Shown: positions 8,291 through 17,421 of the stretch, one piece after another | Layout: the number at the start of each line of letters is the position of its first letter | Position numbering within the stretch: position 1 is the first letter of the stretch | Assembly (NCBI GenBank): GCA_016714225.1 | Contig: JADJNS010000041.1 | Location: 1 to 64,000 of the forward strand | Direction of reading: 5' to 3' | Length of the DNA: 64,000 bases | Source of the DNA: Archangiaceae bacterium | GTDB taxonomy: Bacteria > Myxococcota > Myxococcia > Myxococcales > Myxococcaceae | The notes under the pieces: model-generated | What the model was told of the DNA's origin: nothing | Database searches by the model: none | What the model saw: the letters and a program-made list of their open reading frames with translations, nothing else | Position numbers and translations under genes: made by a program

Positions 8291-9545
8291 CTACGGCCCG
8301 CGCATGACGGTGCCGTTGTCGCCGACCGCCCAGACATCGTTCTTACCGGTGCCCCAGAGGGCTCTGAGCCACTGGGTGGTCCCGATCATCTGGGTGCTCC
8401 AGCTCGTGCCATTCCAGTGATCGATTCGGCCCAGGGTGCCGATTGCGCCCGCGGCCCAGACGTCGTCGGTGCCGTTGCTCCACACCCCCTGCAGCCAGTA
8501 GCCGGTGCCGCTCGGTGCAGAGGTCCAGGCGGTGCCGCTCCAATGAAAGGCGACTCCCGAAGGGGCCGACGACCCACAGGTCGTTCGGCCCGCTGCCGCC
8601 GATGCTGTCGAGGGTGAAGGTGGTGCCGGTGGGAATCGTGCGCCAGGCGGTGCCGTTCCAGTGAACGAAGGTGCCTGCGTAGCCGACCGCCCAGACCTCG
8701 CGGGGTCCGCTGCCCCAGATGCCGTAGAGGTGGTTCGGGGTGCCGCTCGACACCGGGCTCCAGGCGGTGCCGTTCCAGTGGAGGATGAGCCCGGCAGCGC
8801 CGACGACCCAGACGTCGCTCGGCCCACTTCCCCACACGCGGTAGAGGAGGTTCGGCACCCCGCTCGGGCTCGGGGCCCAGGCGCTGCCGTCCCAATGGAG
8901 CACCGTGCCCGAGAAGCCCACCGCCCAGGCGTCGTTCGGGCCGCTGCTCCACACGTCGTTGAGCGTGGTCGTGGTGCCGCTGGTGGCGGCGGCCCAGGCG
9001 CTGCCATTCCAATGAATGATGGTGCCCGACTCGCCGACCGCCCAGACGTCGTTCGGTCCGCTGCCCGACACTCCCTTGAGCCCGTTCGTGGTGCCGCTCG
9101 CCATCGTGCTCCAGCCCTCTGCGCGGCAGGCGTCGCCGACGCCGCAGACTTGAGCCGCCCCACAGCACGCGCCGCCGCAGCTCGCGTGGCCCGCGCTACA
9201 GGTGAGCACGCAGCGGCCCGCGTCGCAGCCCGCGCTTCCATTCGGGTCGGTCGGGCAGGGGGCGCACGCAGCTCCACAGGTCAAGGCAGAGTCGTCAGAC
9301 ACGCACTGCCCGGCGCAGAGGTGGTAGCCGGCGTTGCACCTGCAGGTGTGGCTGGTGAGGTCACAGCTCGCGTTGGCTTCGCACCCGGCGCCGGCTGAGC
9401 AACCGCCCCCGTTGCCGCCACCCAGGCCGCCGCCGCCGCCGCCGCCCGTGCCGCCGCTGCCGCCGTCAGCACCCGCCGACCCGGTGCACGCCGCAGCGAG
9501 CAGCCCGAGCACTGTGCCCAGCACGACGCGACGGGCGACGTTCAT
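8291..9545 (-). CDS. Lipoprotein with seven NDVWAVG repeats, frameshifted
   Basis: The signal peptide ends GLLAAAC (Cys20), followed by a Gly-rich linker and an EGF-like Cys-rich region with about eighteen Cys. Next come seven repeats of about 40 residues built on GSGPNDVWAVGxxGTIxHWNGxAW. One repeat per blade would give a seven-bladed propeller exposed at the cell surface. The first frame ends its repeat sense near 8556; the last repeats (VAFHWSGTAW, DHWNGTSW and NDVWAVGDNGTVMRGP) lie in the next frame to the stop at 8291. One base indel there explains the break. Such proteins are common in myxobacteria; ligand unknown. Confidence 0.75.
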
Positions 9546-9660
9546 GATGCGTGCTCTACCCGAGGGGACGCAGGCGTGTGCAAGAGAACGGTGCTGGCAG
9601 AGACGCGCCAGCCGTTTCGCTGCGGCTGACCCGCCAGCGTCGTTCGGCTACAAACCGCGG

Positions 9661-10851
9661 GTGCCCATCGACCGACCTCTTCGCGTGCTCCTCGTCGCGC
9701 TCCTCGTCGGCTCGACGGGCCGCGCGGCTGCCCAGGTCGACGGTGGAGCCCCGGCCTTGCCGCAATGTCCGCAGGCGCCGCTGTTGGCCGCTTCGAAGAA
9801 GGTCGAACGCGACGGGCAGACCTGTCTGCCGTCTCGAAAGCGGGTGAAGAAAGCGAGCTACGTGCACCTCGACCTGACGCTCGCGGCGAGCGGCCAGGTC
9901 GATGGGGTCACGTTCGACGGCGAGCCCCTCTCGCCCGATGAAGAATCGTGCCTGCGTCAGAAGGTCGCGGCCTGGAAGCTGCCGAAGCAGGCGCAGGCCT
10001 GTCGCTACGACGGCTTTCTGCTCCAGGTGCCGGTGCCGAAGCCGGTCGACTGCAAGCCGACGCCTTCGCCCAAGCCGGACCCTGAGCTGCAGAGCCCGTT
10101 CAGGCTCGGCCTCGTGATGGACACCGACGGCTTTTTTCTCGCCAGCCCGAACGCGGTGCTCTCGCCGGCCGGGTGGGAAGACCTGAGCGCCCGGCTGGCC
10201 GAGGTGAAGCGCGCCTTCCCCGACGGCTTCGCGCCTGCCGCGCTCTTCGTCGTCGTCAAGCGAAGGTCGACTCCCGACGCGTGGGTCGACGACTTGATGG
10301 CGACGCTGCGGGAAGCCGGGGTCGAGCGCGTCGCGATTCGGGTCGACGATGCGATCAAGGCTCCTCCCGAAGGCTGCTTCGGCTCCGACAAGGACGTCGC
10401 GAAGTGGCGCAAGCTGTTCAAGTCGGTCGCGGCGGCCGAGTTTCAGAGCCTCGACGCGCGCGTGCCCCAGACGGTGCCCTCGGCCGTGCGGCCGCCCATC
10501 GTCGGCGCCGACCTCGATACCTTGATGGGGGCGTGCACCGTCATTCGCCATACGATTCCAAGCCTGCGTGACGGGCTCATCGCCAGTCACTGCTCGCAGC
10601 TGCCGTCGTGCGCTGGCGAGTGCTCCGCCGAGATGATGGCCTTCGCCAAGAGCGGTCAACTCGCTGCGCTGGCCTCGTGCAAGGCCTTCGAGACGGCGAG
10701 GTCGCAGTGCGGCCCGGTGCACCCGCTCAGCTGCGGACACCGGTGGGTTCGCGAGCAGCTGCTCGCCGCGGTCGCCGCGACTGCGAAGGGCACGCCTCCG
10801 CTCTCGCCCGAGCTCGCCGATGAGTGCCGCGCGGCGCGGCTGCTGCCTTGA
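9661..10851 (+). CDS. Exported protein of unknown function, possibly with ExbD/TolR-like region
   Basis: From GTG 9661 the first 25 residues form a cleavable signal peptide (LRVLLVALLVGSTGRAAA). The mature protein has two parts: an N-terminal basic segment with several Cys, and residues about 135-235, whose beta-alpha pattern (DAWVDDLMATLREAGVERVAIRV) resembles the periplasmic domain of ExbD/TolR. The C-terminus is Cys-rich (about nine Cys) and probably disulphide-bonded. The ExbD likeness is an inference from one short stretch, and the protein lacks the TM anchor expected of ExbD. The open frame upstream of 9661 overlaps the divergent gene and is ignored. Confidence 0.55.
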   Translation: MPIDRPLRVLLVALLVGSTGRAAAQVDGGAPALPQCPQAPLLAASKKVERDGQTCLPSRKRVKKASYVHLDLTLAASGQVDGVTFDGEPLSPDEESCLRQKVAAWKLPKQAQACRYDGFLLQVPVPKPVDCKPTPSPKPDPELQSPFRLGLVMDTDGFFLASPNAVLSPAGWEDLSARLAEVKRAFPDGFAPAALFVVVKRRSTPDAWVDDLMATLREAGVERVAIRVDDAIKAPPEGCFGSDKDVAKWRKLFKSVAAAEFQSLDARVPQTVPSAVRPPIVGADLDTLMGACTVIRHTIPSLRDGLIASHCSQLPSCAGECSAEMMAFAKSGQLAALASCKAFETARSQCGPVHPLSCGHRWVREQLLAAVAATAKGTPPLSPELADECRAARLLP

Positions 10852-10873
10852 GTCGTGGTAGCCGCGGCCACGC

Positions 10874-11623
10874 TCACCTGGCGCGGGGTCTCGACCGCGT
10901 GAGGTCGCTGACCTTCCACTTCACGGCCCAGGCGGGCTCGAGCCAGCTCTCCGTCGACACGACGACGAGCGCTCTCCCGTCGCATGACCACGCCACCGGC
11001 TCCAGCTGGCCTTCGGGCATGTTCTCGAGGTGGGTCGAGGTCCACCTCGCGAGGTCGACGAGCTCATTGCCCTCGAGCAGCGCGTAGCGGAGGTCGGGGC
11101 TCAGCGAGACGAAGGCCACCGGGTCTTGGCCGAGCTTCTCGGGGGCCGAGCCCCGTCGCTGGACCCAGAGATGGTAGCGCGCGATGTCGCCCCAGGTGAC
11201 CGACACGAAATAGAGGACCAGCTTGCCGTCGGGAGAGACCTCGACGGCGTCCACCGGAGCGTCGTTCGTCGTCGAGAACCTGCCGGCTTCGACCCCGTGG
11301 GAGTCTTTCACGGCGACGGTCACACCCGCCGGCCCTTGCTTCACGATCGACACGCTGAACTTCACCCCGGCGCCGGTGGGGCGCGGCGAGACGCTCCATG
11401 GGCCCTGGCGGGTGCCGTCGCTCGCGAAGCTCGCCGGGCTCAGATTGAACCCCGACAGCTCGGCCTGCTTCCAACAGCCCTGCTCGGGCGCTCGCCGCAG
11501 CTCCGGCAGGGCCGCAATCACGTCGCTGCCGTCTTTGCGCTCGAGTTGAGTCTTCTCGACCCGGCGAGGGAGTTGCCTCTCAGGGAGCGTGCTCACGGCG
11601 ATCAGCGCGAAGACCTGCCACAT
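10874..11623 (-). CDS. Secreted propeller-like protein of unknown function
   Basis: A 249-residue protein. ATG 11623 is supported by a strong AAGGAGAG element just upstream. The first 12 residues are hydrophobic, so it may be exported, although the signal is short. The body contains repeated beta-strand motifs of the TolB/WD40 type, such as VEVSPDGKLVLYF and FVSLSPDLRYALLE, each with S-[PD]-D-x-[KR]. Four or five such repeats could form part of a propeller. The C-terminus ends in a basic tail. It converges with the exported protein ending at 10851. No specific family is identified. Confidence 0.6.
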   Translation of the reverse strand: MWQVFALIAVSTLPERQLPRRVEKTQLERKDGSDVIAALPELRRAPEQGCWKQAELSGFNLSPASFASDGTRQGPWSVSPRPTGAGVKFSVSIVKQGPAGVTVAVKDSHGVEAGRFSTTNDAPVDAVEVSPDGKLVLYFVSVTWGDIARYHLWVQRRGSAPEKLGQDPVAFVSLSPDLRYALLEGNELVDLARWTSTHLENMPEGQLEPVAWSCDGRALVVVSTESWLEPAWAVKWKVSDLTRSRPRAR

Positions 11624-11813
11624 CTCTCTCTCCTTTCCTGCTCGATGCTGCCGAGGCCATTCAACCGCGTTCGAGTCGCTTTCATGGCGGTGGGAGCCAG
11701 CGGTGCAGGAATTGGTCCGAGGCAGTCGCGGTGTTTCGCCAGCGCACGAGGCGGCCGCGTAGTGGGCCGTTCGGGCAGGTGGCGCACCGGCCGAGCTGAG
11801 TTACCGATGAGAC

Positions 11814-12002
11814 ATGGTGCTCAAAGCTCAAGAGACGACGGTTCCCTCCTCTTGCGTGGTCTGCAAGGGCGACGTTCACCTCAAGGTGACCGACGGCCAG
11901 GCGCTCGCGTTCTGCCCGACCTGCCACTACGTGGCGCGGCCGCTGCTCGACGTGCTGCACGACCGGCTGCGCCTGCGCCTCGCGCCGGTGGCCAAGGCGT
12001 AG
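11814..12002 (+). CDS. Short zinc-ribbon protein
   Basis: A 62-residue protein from ATG 11814 with two CxxC pairs (CVVC and CPTC) about 18 residues apart, the layout of a zinc ribbon. The rest is a basic amphipathic helix (LLDVLHDRLRLRLAP). No catalytic residues are visible. A role in binding nucleic acid or another protein is possible but unproven. It stands alone between a gene on the other strand and the next lipoprotein. The gap 11624-11813 shows no recognisable feature. Confidence 0.5.
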   Translation: MVLKAQETTVPSSCVVCKGDVHLKVTDGQALAFCPTCHYVARPLLDVLHDRLRLRLAPVAKA

Positions 12003-12144
12003 GGCCAGGCGCATCGGCTCCTCTCGATTCTACGGGTCATCTTCGGCGAATCGACGGTCTCAGGTGACGGAACCGCCGGCTGCCCACAATCGCTGGGCAC
12101 GAGGCATTTCGCCCACTTCGAGGGAACAGAAGGTCCCGCCCGCC

Positions 12145-13374
12145 ATGAGCTCGATTCGACTGTCGCTGCTGGTCACGTTTCTCGGCTGCTCTGCTTGCAC
12201 CGCGCCCTCCACCCGCTGCGGTGACGGCACGGTGCTCACCGATGGAGAGTGTCGTGCTGACGCCGTCGCGCCGTCGTGTGCCGCGGGCACCGTTCGTTCG
12301 GGTGACGCGTGCGTACCCGACCTGCCGCAGCTCTGTGGCGAGGGCACCCGCGTCGGCGACACCCAGTGCACCGCCACACCCGCCGGCACGACCTGCGGCG
12401 CGGGCACCCGCCTCGACGGCACCGCGTGCATCGTCGCCGACCCCCTGACGTGCGGTGCGAACACCGTCAGGCAGGGCAGCGCGTGCATCGGCACGTCGAG
12501 CCCGCTCACCTGCGGCAGCGGCACCCAGCAGCAGGGTGCGCAGTGCGTGGCGGTCGGCGGCGTTCAGTGCGCGACCGGCACGACGCTCTCCAACAACCAG
12601 TGCGTGCCACTGCTCTCGTCGATCTGCGGCACCGGCACCTCGCCCGCGAACAACGGCACCCAGTGCGTGAGCACGCTGGCCTGCGGCACGGGAACCACCC
12701 GGGTGGGCAACGTCTGTCAGCCGAACCTCTCGACCGTATGCGGCACCGGCACCCTCGGCAGCGCCGGTACGTGTCAGGTCGACGGAGCTTCGGTCTGTGA
12801 CACCGGGCTGGTGTTCACCGCCGGCAAGTGCCGCGTCGCTGCCGGGAGCGCCGGCCTGCAGGCGTTCACCTCGGCCGCGAGCACGCACAAGGTCAGCTAT
12901 TTTCGCGACAAGGTGACCGACGTCACGGACATGCGCATCGCCATCACCAACCTCTCGCAGGGCAGCGCCGACGGGTGGACGGGCGCCAACGCCGCGCTGG
13001 TGGGGCAGGGCGAGTCGCTGCTCATCTCCGCGCGGGGTGCGTGGTACGGCCCGGCCTTCCAGCTGCAGATCGGCCAACCGCTCAGCGTTTCTCTACAGAA
13101 CACGACCACCAGCGGCGGTCAGTGCTCAGACAGCAACCCCAACATCAGCCCGGTGACCGTCTCGACCTCGTGGCTGGCGCGCGCGAACTTCTGGTCGTGG
13201 AGCGCGGCGAGCGCCACCAACTCGGTCTGTGTGCTCGGTGGTTCGATGGTGCTCGAGCGCACCGCCGGAGCTCCGGGTGGCCCCGATCGGGTGAAGATCA
13301 CCCTCAACGTTCAGTTCAAAGACGGGACGACCTGGCAGGACCTCGTCTTCTGGGCCGACCACCGCACCGATTGA
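12145..13374 (+). CDS. Cys-rich repeat lipoprotein
   Basis: From ATG 12145 a hydrophobic signal ends in FLGCSAC, with Cys15 or Cys18 as the likely lipid site. Residues 25-240 form about a dozen short repeats of the form CGxGTxxxxxxC, each around 20 residues, likely disulphide-linked. A C-terminal domain of about 170 residues follows, rich in Ser, Thr, Trp and Asn and ending TWQDLVFWADHRTD, with a beta-sandwich-like pattern. The repeats resemble the Cys-rich, DUF-type linkers found in myxobacterial surface proteins. Likely outer-membrane or surface-exposed. The two extra in-frame methionines upstream were rejected because they precede the signal peptide. Confidence 0.65.
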   Translation: MSSIRLSLLVTFLGCSACTAPSTRCGDGTVLTDGECRADAVAPSCAAGTVRSGDACVPDLPQLCGEGTRVGDTQCTATPAGTTCGAGTRLDGTACIVADPLTCGANTVRQGSACIGTSSPLTCGSGTQQQGAQCVAVGGVQCATGTTLSNNQCVPLLSSICGTGTSPANNGTQCVSTLACGTGTTRVGNVCQPNLSTVCGTGTLGSAGTCQVDGASVCDTGLVFTAGKCRVAAGSAGLQAFTSAASTHKVSYFRDKVTDVTDMRIAITNLSQGSADGWTGANAALVGQGESLLISARGAWYGPAFQLQIGQPLSVSLQNTTTSGGQCSDSNPNISPVTVSTSWLARANFWSWSAASATNSVCVLGGSMVLERTAGAPGGPDRVKITLNVQFKDGTTWQDLVFWADHRTD

Positions 13375-13420
13375 GAGCGCGGCGCCGATCCACCGCCGGC
13401 CTCTCGCGCGTCTTCAGAAG

Positions 13421-16400
13421 GTGCGCCGACACCTGATCTGGGTCCTCCTCGCTGCGTGCTCGACTCCCCCGACTGAAGATGCCTGCGAAGGTGTGGAATG
13501 TGGCGCCGGCCACTGCGCCACCCACGCCGGCGTCGCGGAGTGCGTGTGCGAGGTCGGCCTTCATGCCGAAGGCCTGAGCTGTGTGCCCAACGCCGGCACC
13601 GGCGGCGGAAGTGGGGGCGGCAGCGCCCAAGGCGGCGGCGGCGCCCAGGCTGGCGGCAGCGGCGGTGGCTCGCAGACCGGCGCCTGCGCCAACAACCCCT
13701 GCGCCGCGACGGGCAAGAGCTGCACCGACTCGAACGGCGTCGCGACCTGCAGCTGCCCGCCGGGCACCGCCGACTTCGGCTCGGGCTGCGTGATGCTCGA
13801 TGCCTGCTCGCGCGGGCCGTGCACCGAGCCCAGCCGCAACGTCTGCTACGTGGTCGACGGCGGCGCCTCGTGCCTCTGCAACCCCGGCTTCGCGCTCGAC
13901 CCCGGCGGCAGCTGCATGCCCATCAACGCCGGCGCGTGCACCGCGGCGCCGCACGCGCTGCCCACCGACGACGCCTTCGAGCCCGACGAGTGCGCGAGCA
14001 CGTCGACGCTCTACTCGGCGCCGATGAGCCACACGCTCACCCCCTCAGACGTCGACTGGGTGCACGCGCCCGCGGCCCCCCGGCAGCTGCTCAAGCTCGA
14101 GGTGACGGGCTCGAGCGTTCCCCTCGCCGTCGACGTGTTCGACGCCGACGCATACACCGCCATCGGCGCCGACCACACCGGCGCGATGAACCCCTCGTTC
14201 ATCGTCGCGGTGCCGAACAGCCTCGCCTTCGCGCGCATCTCGGCGACCGTCGGCACCGACACCGGCCCGTACGTGCTCACCGTGCGCGACGCCGGCTTCG
14301 ACGACTACGTGAACGTGGTCGCGGCCGCGACCGTCATCACCAACACGGGCATGTCGGGCGCCCTGCAGTACGCGGGCGATGAAGACGTCGCGAAGGTCAC
14401 CGCGTACGCCGGCCACGCCTACGGCTTCACCATCAACTCGCTGCCGGCCTCGATGGTCTGCGACGTGCTCGACCTCGACGGCACCACCGTGAAGAAGACG
14501 CTCGACAACACCCTCATCGCGAGCCAGTCGCTCACCGCCCGCGCCAAGGTGAACGGCAACTGGGCGCTCAAGGTGAAGGCGCGCAGCGCGGCGACCACCG
14601 GCACGTACTCGCTCAACGCGTACGACCTCGGCGTCGACGACCATGGCGACACCCTCGCCGACGCCGACCCCGCCACGCTCAGCGCGACGCCGGCGAACGG
14701 CAACCACGAGCGCGGCGGAGACGTCGACGTCTTCACCTTCCCGGTCGTCGCGGGCCGCATCTACCGGCTCAACTGCACGTCGAACAGCGGCAGCAGCGTC
14801 TACGGCTGCATGAGCTCGATGCGCGACGCCTCGGGCACCGTGGTCGCGCAGCAGAACAGCAGCTACTCGAGCATCACCACCATCGGCGCCGTGCCCACCG
14901 CCGCCGAGACCTGGAGCGTCAGCATCTCGTCGTACAACTACTCGAGCTCGGGGCCGTACACCTTCACGCTGCAAGACCTCGGGCCCGACGACTTCGGCAT
15001 GAGCACCACCAGCCCGAGCATGCTCACCGTCGGCGCGGCCGCGACCAACGGCCGCCTCGAGCTCTATGGCGACCACGACGTGTTCGGCTTCAGCGCGGTG
15101 GCGGGGAAGATCTACCGGGTCAGCTGTGCCGCCACACCCCTCGCGCAGTGCCAGGCGACGGTGAAAGACCCCTCGGGCGCCACGGTCGGCGTGCCCGGCT
15201 ACTCGCCATACCCGTCGCGCGACGTGCTCATCAAAGCCGCCGTCGCGGGCACGTACACCGCCGACGTCAGCGCGAACGTGCCACTCGACTACGCGCTGAG
15301 CGTCACCGAGATGCCGGCCGACGACTTCTCCGACCTGCCCGCGAGCGCGGTCGCGTTGACCGCCGGGGTGGCCACCCCGGGCGTGGTGAGCTACCAGGGC
15401 GACCTCGACTGGTTCAGCTTCTCGACCGTCTCGAGCACGTACCGGCTGAGCTGCACCGGAGACTCCACCGCGTGCGCCTTCAACGTGCAGGACCCGAGCG
15501 GCAACGCCATCTTCTCCGACGTCAACAACATCGGCTTCAAGTCGACCGGCGGGGTGTGGCGCTTCGCGGTCACCGGCTCGGGCGGGCGCGGCACCGGCAG
15601 CTACGCGCTGACGCTGTCGGACTCGGGCCCCGACGATCACTCGGACGTAGGCACCGGCGCGACCCCGCTCACGCTGGGCGCCCAGGTGGCGGGCAACATT
15701 CAGTACAGCGGCGACGTCGACGTGTTTCGCGTCGCGGGGATCATCGGGCACCTCTACCAGGTCGACTGCTCGCCCACCGGCAGCGCCTACACCTGCGGCC
15801 TCACGGTGCGCGACGGCAACGGCGGCCTGGTCGCATCGGTGGGAGCCATCGGCGGTGGCTCGCTCGGCTTCGAGGCCGCCAGCACGGGCAGCTACACCAT
15901 CGAGGTGCGCTCGTACGCGGCGAGCTACCTCGGCGGGTACACGCTGGTGGTCGCCGATCGCGGCCCCGACGACTGGCCCGACAGCTCGATCACCGCGGCG
16001 CCGGTGGTGCTCGGCACCGGCTACAACGGCGCCATCGAAGTGCCGATGGACCATGACGCGGTCTCGTTCAGCGCCGTCGCGAACCACGTGCACCGCCTGA
16101 CCTGCAACGCCTCGGGCTCGAACCTCTGCCAGGTGACGCTGCGCAACGCGCTGAACCAGGTGACGTTCAGCGGCTCGCCGACCGCGGGCACCACCACCCT
16201 GGTGTTCTACGTGCCGACCGCCGAGACGTGGACGGCCGACTTCTCGGGCACCGGCTCGACGACGGGCACGTACCAGTTTCAGATCGCCGACGTCGGCGCC
16301 GACGACTTCCCGAACACCGGCGCGGGCGCCGTCGCCGTGGCCGCTGGCACGCTCAACGGCAGCCTTCAGTACGCGGGCGACGTCGACGTGGTCGCGTTCA

Positions 16401-16933
16401 CCGTCGTCGCCGGCCGCTGGTACAACCTGAACCCCATCACGCTGCCGACGGGCTTCAACATCACCGTTCGCGATGGCTCGGGCACGGTGCGCGGCAACGC
16501 AGCCGGAGTGAGCTTCGTCGCGGGCAGCAGCGGCACCTATACCGCCGCCTTCTCGGCCGGCAACAGCAGCACCGGCGCCTGGAGCGTGATGTTGAGCGAG
16601 GGCGTCGACGACGCGCCGAACGGCTCGGCCGGCGCTCCGGTGCTCAGCGTCGGCGTGCCGCGCAGCGCCCGCTACGAGTACAACGGCGACGAAGACTGGT
16701 ACGCCGTCACGCTGACCTCGGGCACCACGTACACCCTCTCGGCGAGCGGGCTGCCTTCGCCGGGCTACATCTACATCACGGTGCTGATGGCCGACGGTAT
16801 GAGCTCCCCGACGGGAGGAAGCACGGGGCTCGCGCCGAAGACCTTCACGCCGACCACCAGCGGCACGTACTACCTGCGCACCCAGGCGCAGAACCCGGCC
16901 AACATCGGCGACTACACCATTCGGGTTCAGTAG
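13421..16933 (+). CDS. Large lipoprotein with EGF-like and nine PPC-like repeats
   Basis: A 1170-residue protein starting at GTG 13421 with AGAAGG just upstream. The short signal ends VLLAAC (Cys13). EGF-like Cys-rich modules (residues about 20-170) include a Gly-rich linker, followed by nine repeats of roughly 95-110 residues. Each repeat holds a Gly-Asp-x-Asp-[VWA] core (for example GDVDVFTF, GDLDWFSF and GDEDWYAV) and closes with GxYxLxVxDxGPDD. This is the bacterial pre-peptidase C-terminal (PPC) pattern, which often binds surfaces or helps secreted enzymes mature. Here no protease domain is attached, so the protein looks like a repeat-only surface adhesin or scaffold. Confidence 0.7.
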   Translation: MRRHLIWVLLAACSTPPTEDACEGVECGAGHCATHAGVAECVCEVGLHAEGLSCVPNAGTGGGSGGGSAQGGGGAQAGGSGGGSQTGACANNPCAATGKSCTDSNGVATCSCPPGTADFGSGCVMLDACSRGPCTEPSRNVCYVVDGGASCLCNPGFALDPGGSCMPINAGACTAAPHALPTDDAFEPDECASTSTLYSAPMSHTLTPSDVDWVHAPAAPRQLLKLEVTGSSVPLAVDVFDADAYTAIGADHTGAMNPSFIVAVPNSLAFARISATVGTDTGPYVLTVRDAGFDDYVNVVAAATVITNTGMSGALQYAGDEDVAKVTAYAGHAYGFTINSLPASMVCDVLDLDGTTVKKTLDNTLIASQSLTARAKVNGNWALKVKARSAATTGTYSLNAYDLGVDDHGDTLADADPATLSATPANGNHERGGDVDVFTFPVVAGRIYRLNCTSNSGSSVYGCMSSMRDASGTVVAQQNSSYSSITTIGAVPTAAETWSVSISSYNYSSSGPYTFTLQDLGPDDFGMSTTSPSMLTVGAAATNGRLELYGDHDVFGFSAVAGKIYRVSCAATPLAQCQATVKDPSGATVGVPGYSPYPSRDVLIKAAVAGTYTADVSANVPLDYALSVTEMPADDFSDLPASAVALTAGVATPGVVSYQGDLDWFSFSTVSSTYRLSCTGDSTACAFNVQDPSGNAIFSDVNNIGFKSTGGVWRFAVTGSGGRGTGSYALTLSDSGPDDHSDVGTGATPLTLGAQVAGNIQYSGDVDVFRVAGIIGHLYQVDCSPTGSAYTCGLTVRDGNGGLVASVGAIGGGSLGFEAASTGSYTIEVRSYAASYLGGYTLVVADRGPDDWPDSSITAAPVVLGTGYNGAIEVPMDHDAVSFSAVANHVHRLTCNASGSNLCQVTLRNALNQVTFSGSPTAGTTTLVFYVPTAETWTADFSGTGSTTGTYQFQIADVGADDFPNTGAGAVAVAAGTLNGSLQYAGDVDVVAFTVVAGRWYNLNPITLPTGFNITVRDGSGTVRGNAAGVSFVAGSSGTYTAAFSAGNSSTGAWSVMLSEGVDDAPNGSAGAPVLSVGVPRSARYEYNGDEDWYAVTLTSGTTYTLSASGLPSPGYIYITVLMADGMSSPTGGSTGLAPKTFTPTTSGTYYLRTQAQNPANIGDYTIRVQ

Positions 16934-16937
16934 CCCG

Positions 16938-17291
16938 CTACGCGAGCGGGGCGTCGAACGCGGCGAGCGCGGCCGCGTCGAGCGCCTCGACCTGAAGCAC
17001 CGGGGCGGTGAGCGGCTGGGCTGGCGCAGCGGTCAGCACCACGCCCCGCGGCATGCGATGGCGGGCCAGCTCACAGGCCAGCGCGACCGCGCGCGGCCCC
17101 ACCCCGACCAGCAGCGGCCGCTCGATGCGCAGCGCAGAGAGCGTCGAGCGCAGCGACGGTTCGGTCAGCCCGTCTGCCGCCCACGCCAGCACCTCGAAGC
17201 TGCCGGCGAGGGCGTCGACCACCTCGGGCCCGACCCCCTCGTGCAGCAACACCAACGGCCGACCTTTGCCCTTGCGCTGGAGAGAGCTCAT
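16938..17291 (-). CDS. Short alpha/beta-hydrolase-like protein
   Basis: A 117-residue protein from ATG 17291. The N-terminus KGRPLVLLHEGVGPEVVDAL resembles the first strand and oxyanion region of an alpha/beta hydrolase. LLVGVGPRAVALACELARHR resembles the nucleophile elbow, but the Ser of GxSxG is replaced (GVGPR), and the C-terminal catalytic His region is absent. At under half the usual length it is likely a remnant or a non-catalytic homologue. Its start lies 130 bp from hemN on the opposite strand, so the two may share a promoter region. The protein ends AAFDAPLA. Confidence 0.55.
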   Translation of the reverse strand: MSSLQRKGKGRPLVLLHEGVGPEVVDALAGSFEVLAWAADGLTEPSLRSTLSALRIERPLLVGVGPRAVALACELARHRMPRGVVLTAAPAQPLTAPVLQVEALDAAALAAFDAPLA

Positions 17292-17421
17292 TCGGGTCGA
17301 ACCTAACCGATGCTCCACGCGCAGGTCTTGCGTGGCGCGGCACCGCCGGGGGTCGCCGCGCAGGGTTTGCGCCTTCCACCGGGCCGCGCGCAGGCGCAGC
17401 GCGTGCAACGGGTGGCGCCCC

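Noticed and set aside
17008..17421. N-terminal extension of hemN
   Set aside because: The extra 138 codons overlap the opposite-strand gene and precede the conserved HemN N-terminus; ATG 17422 fits better.
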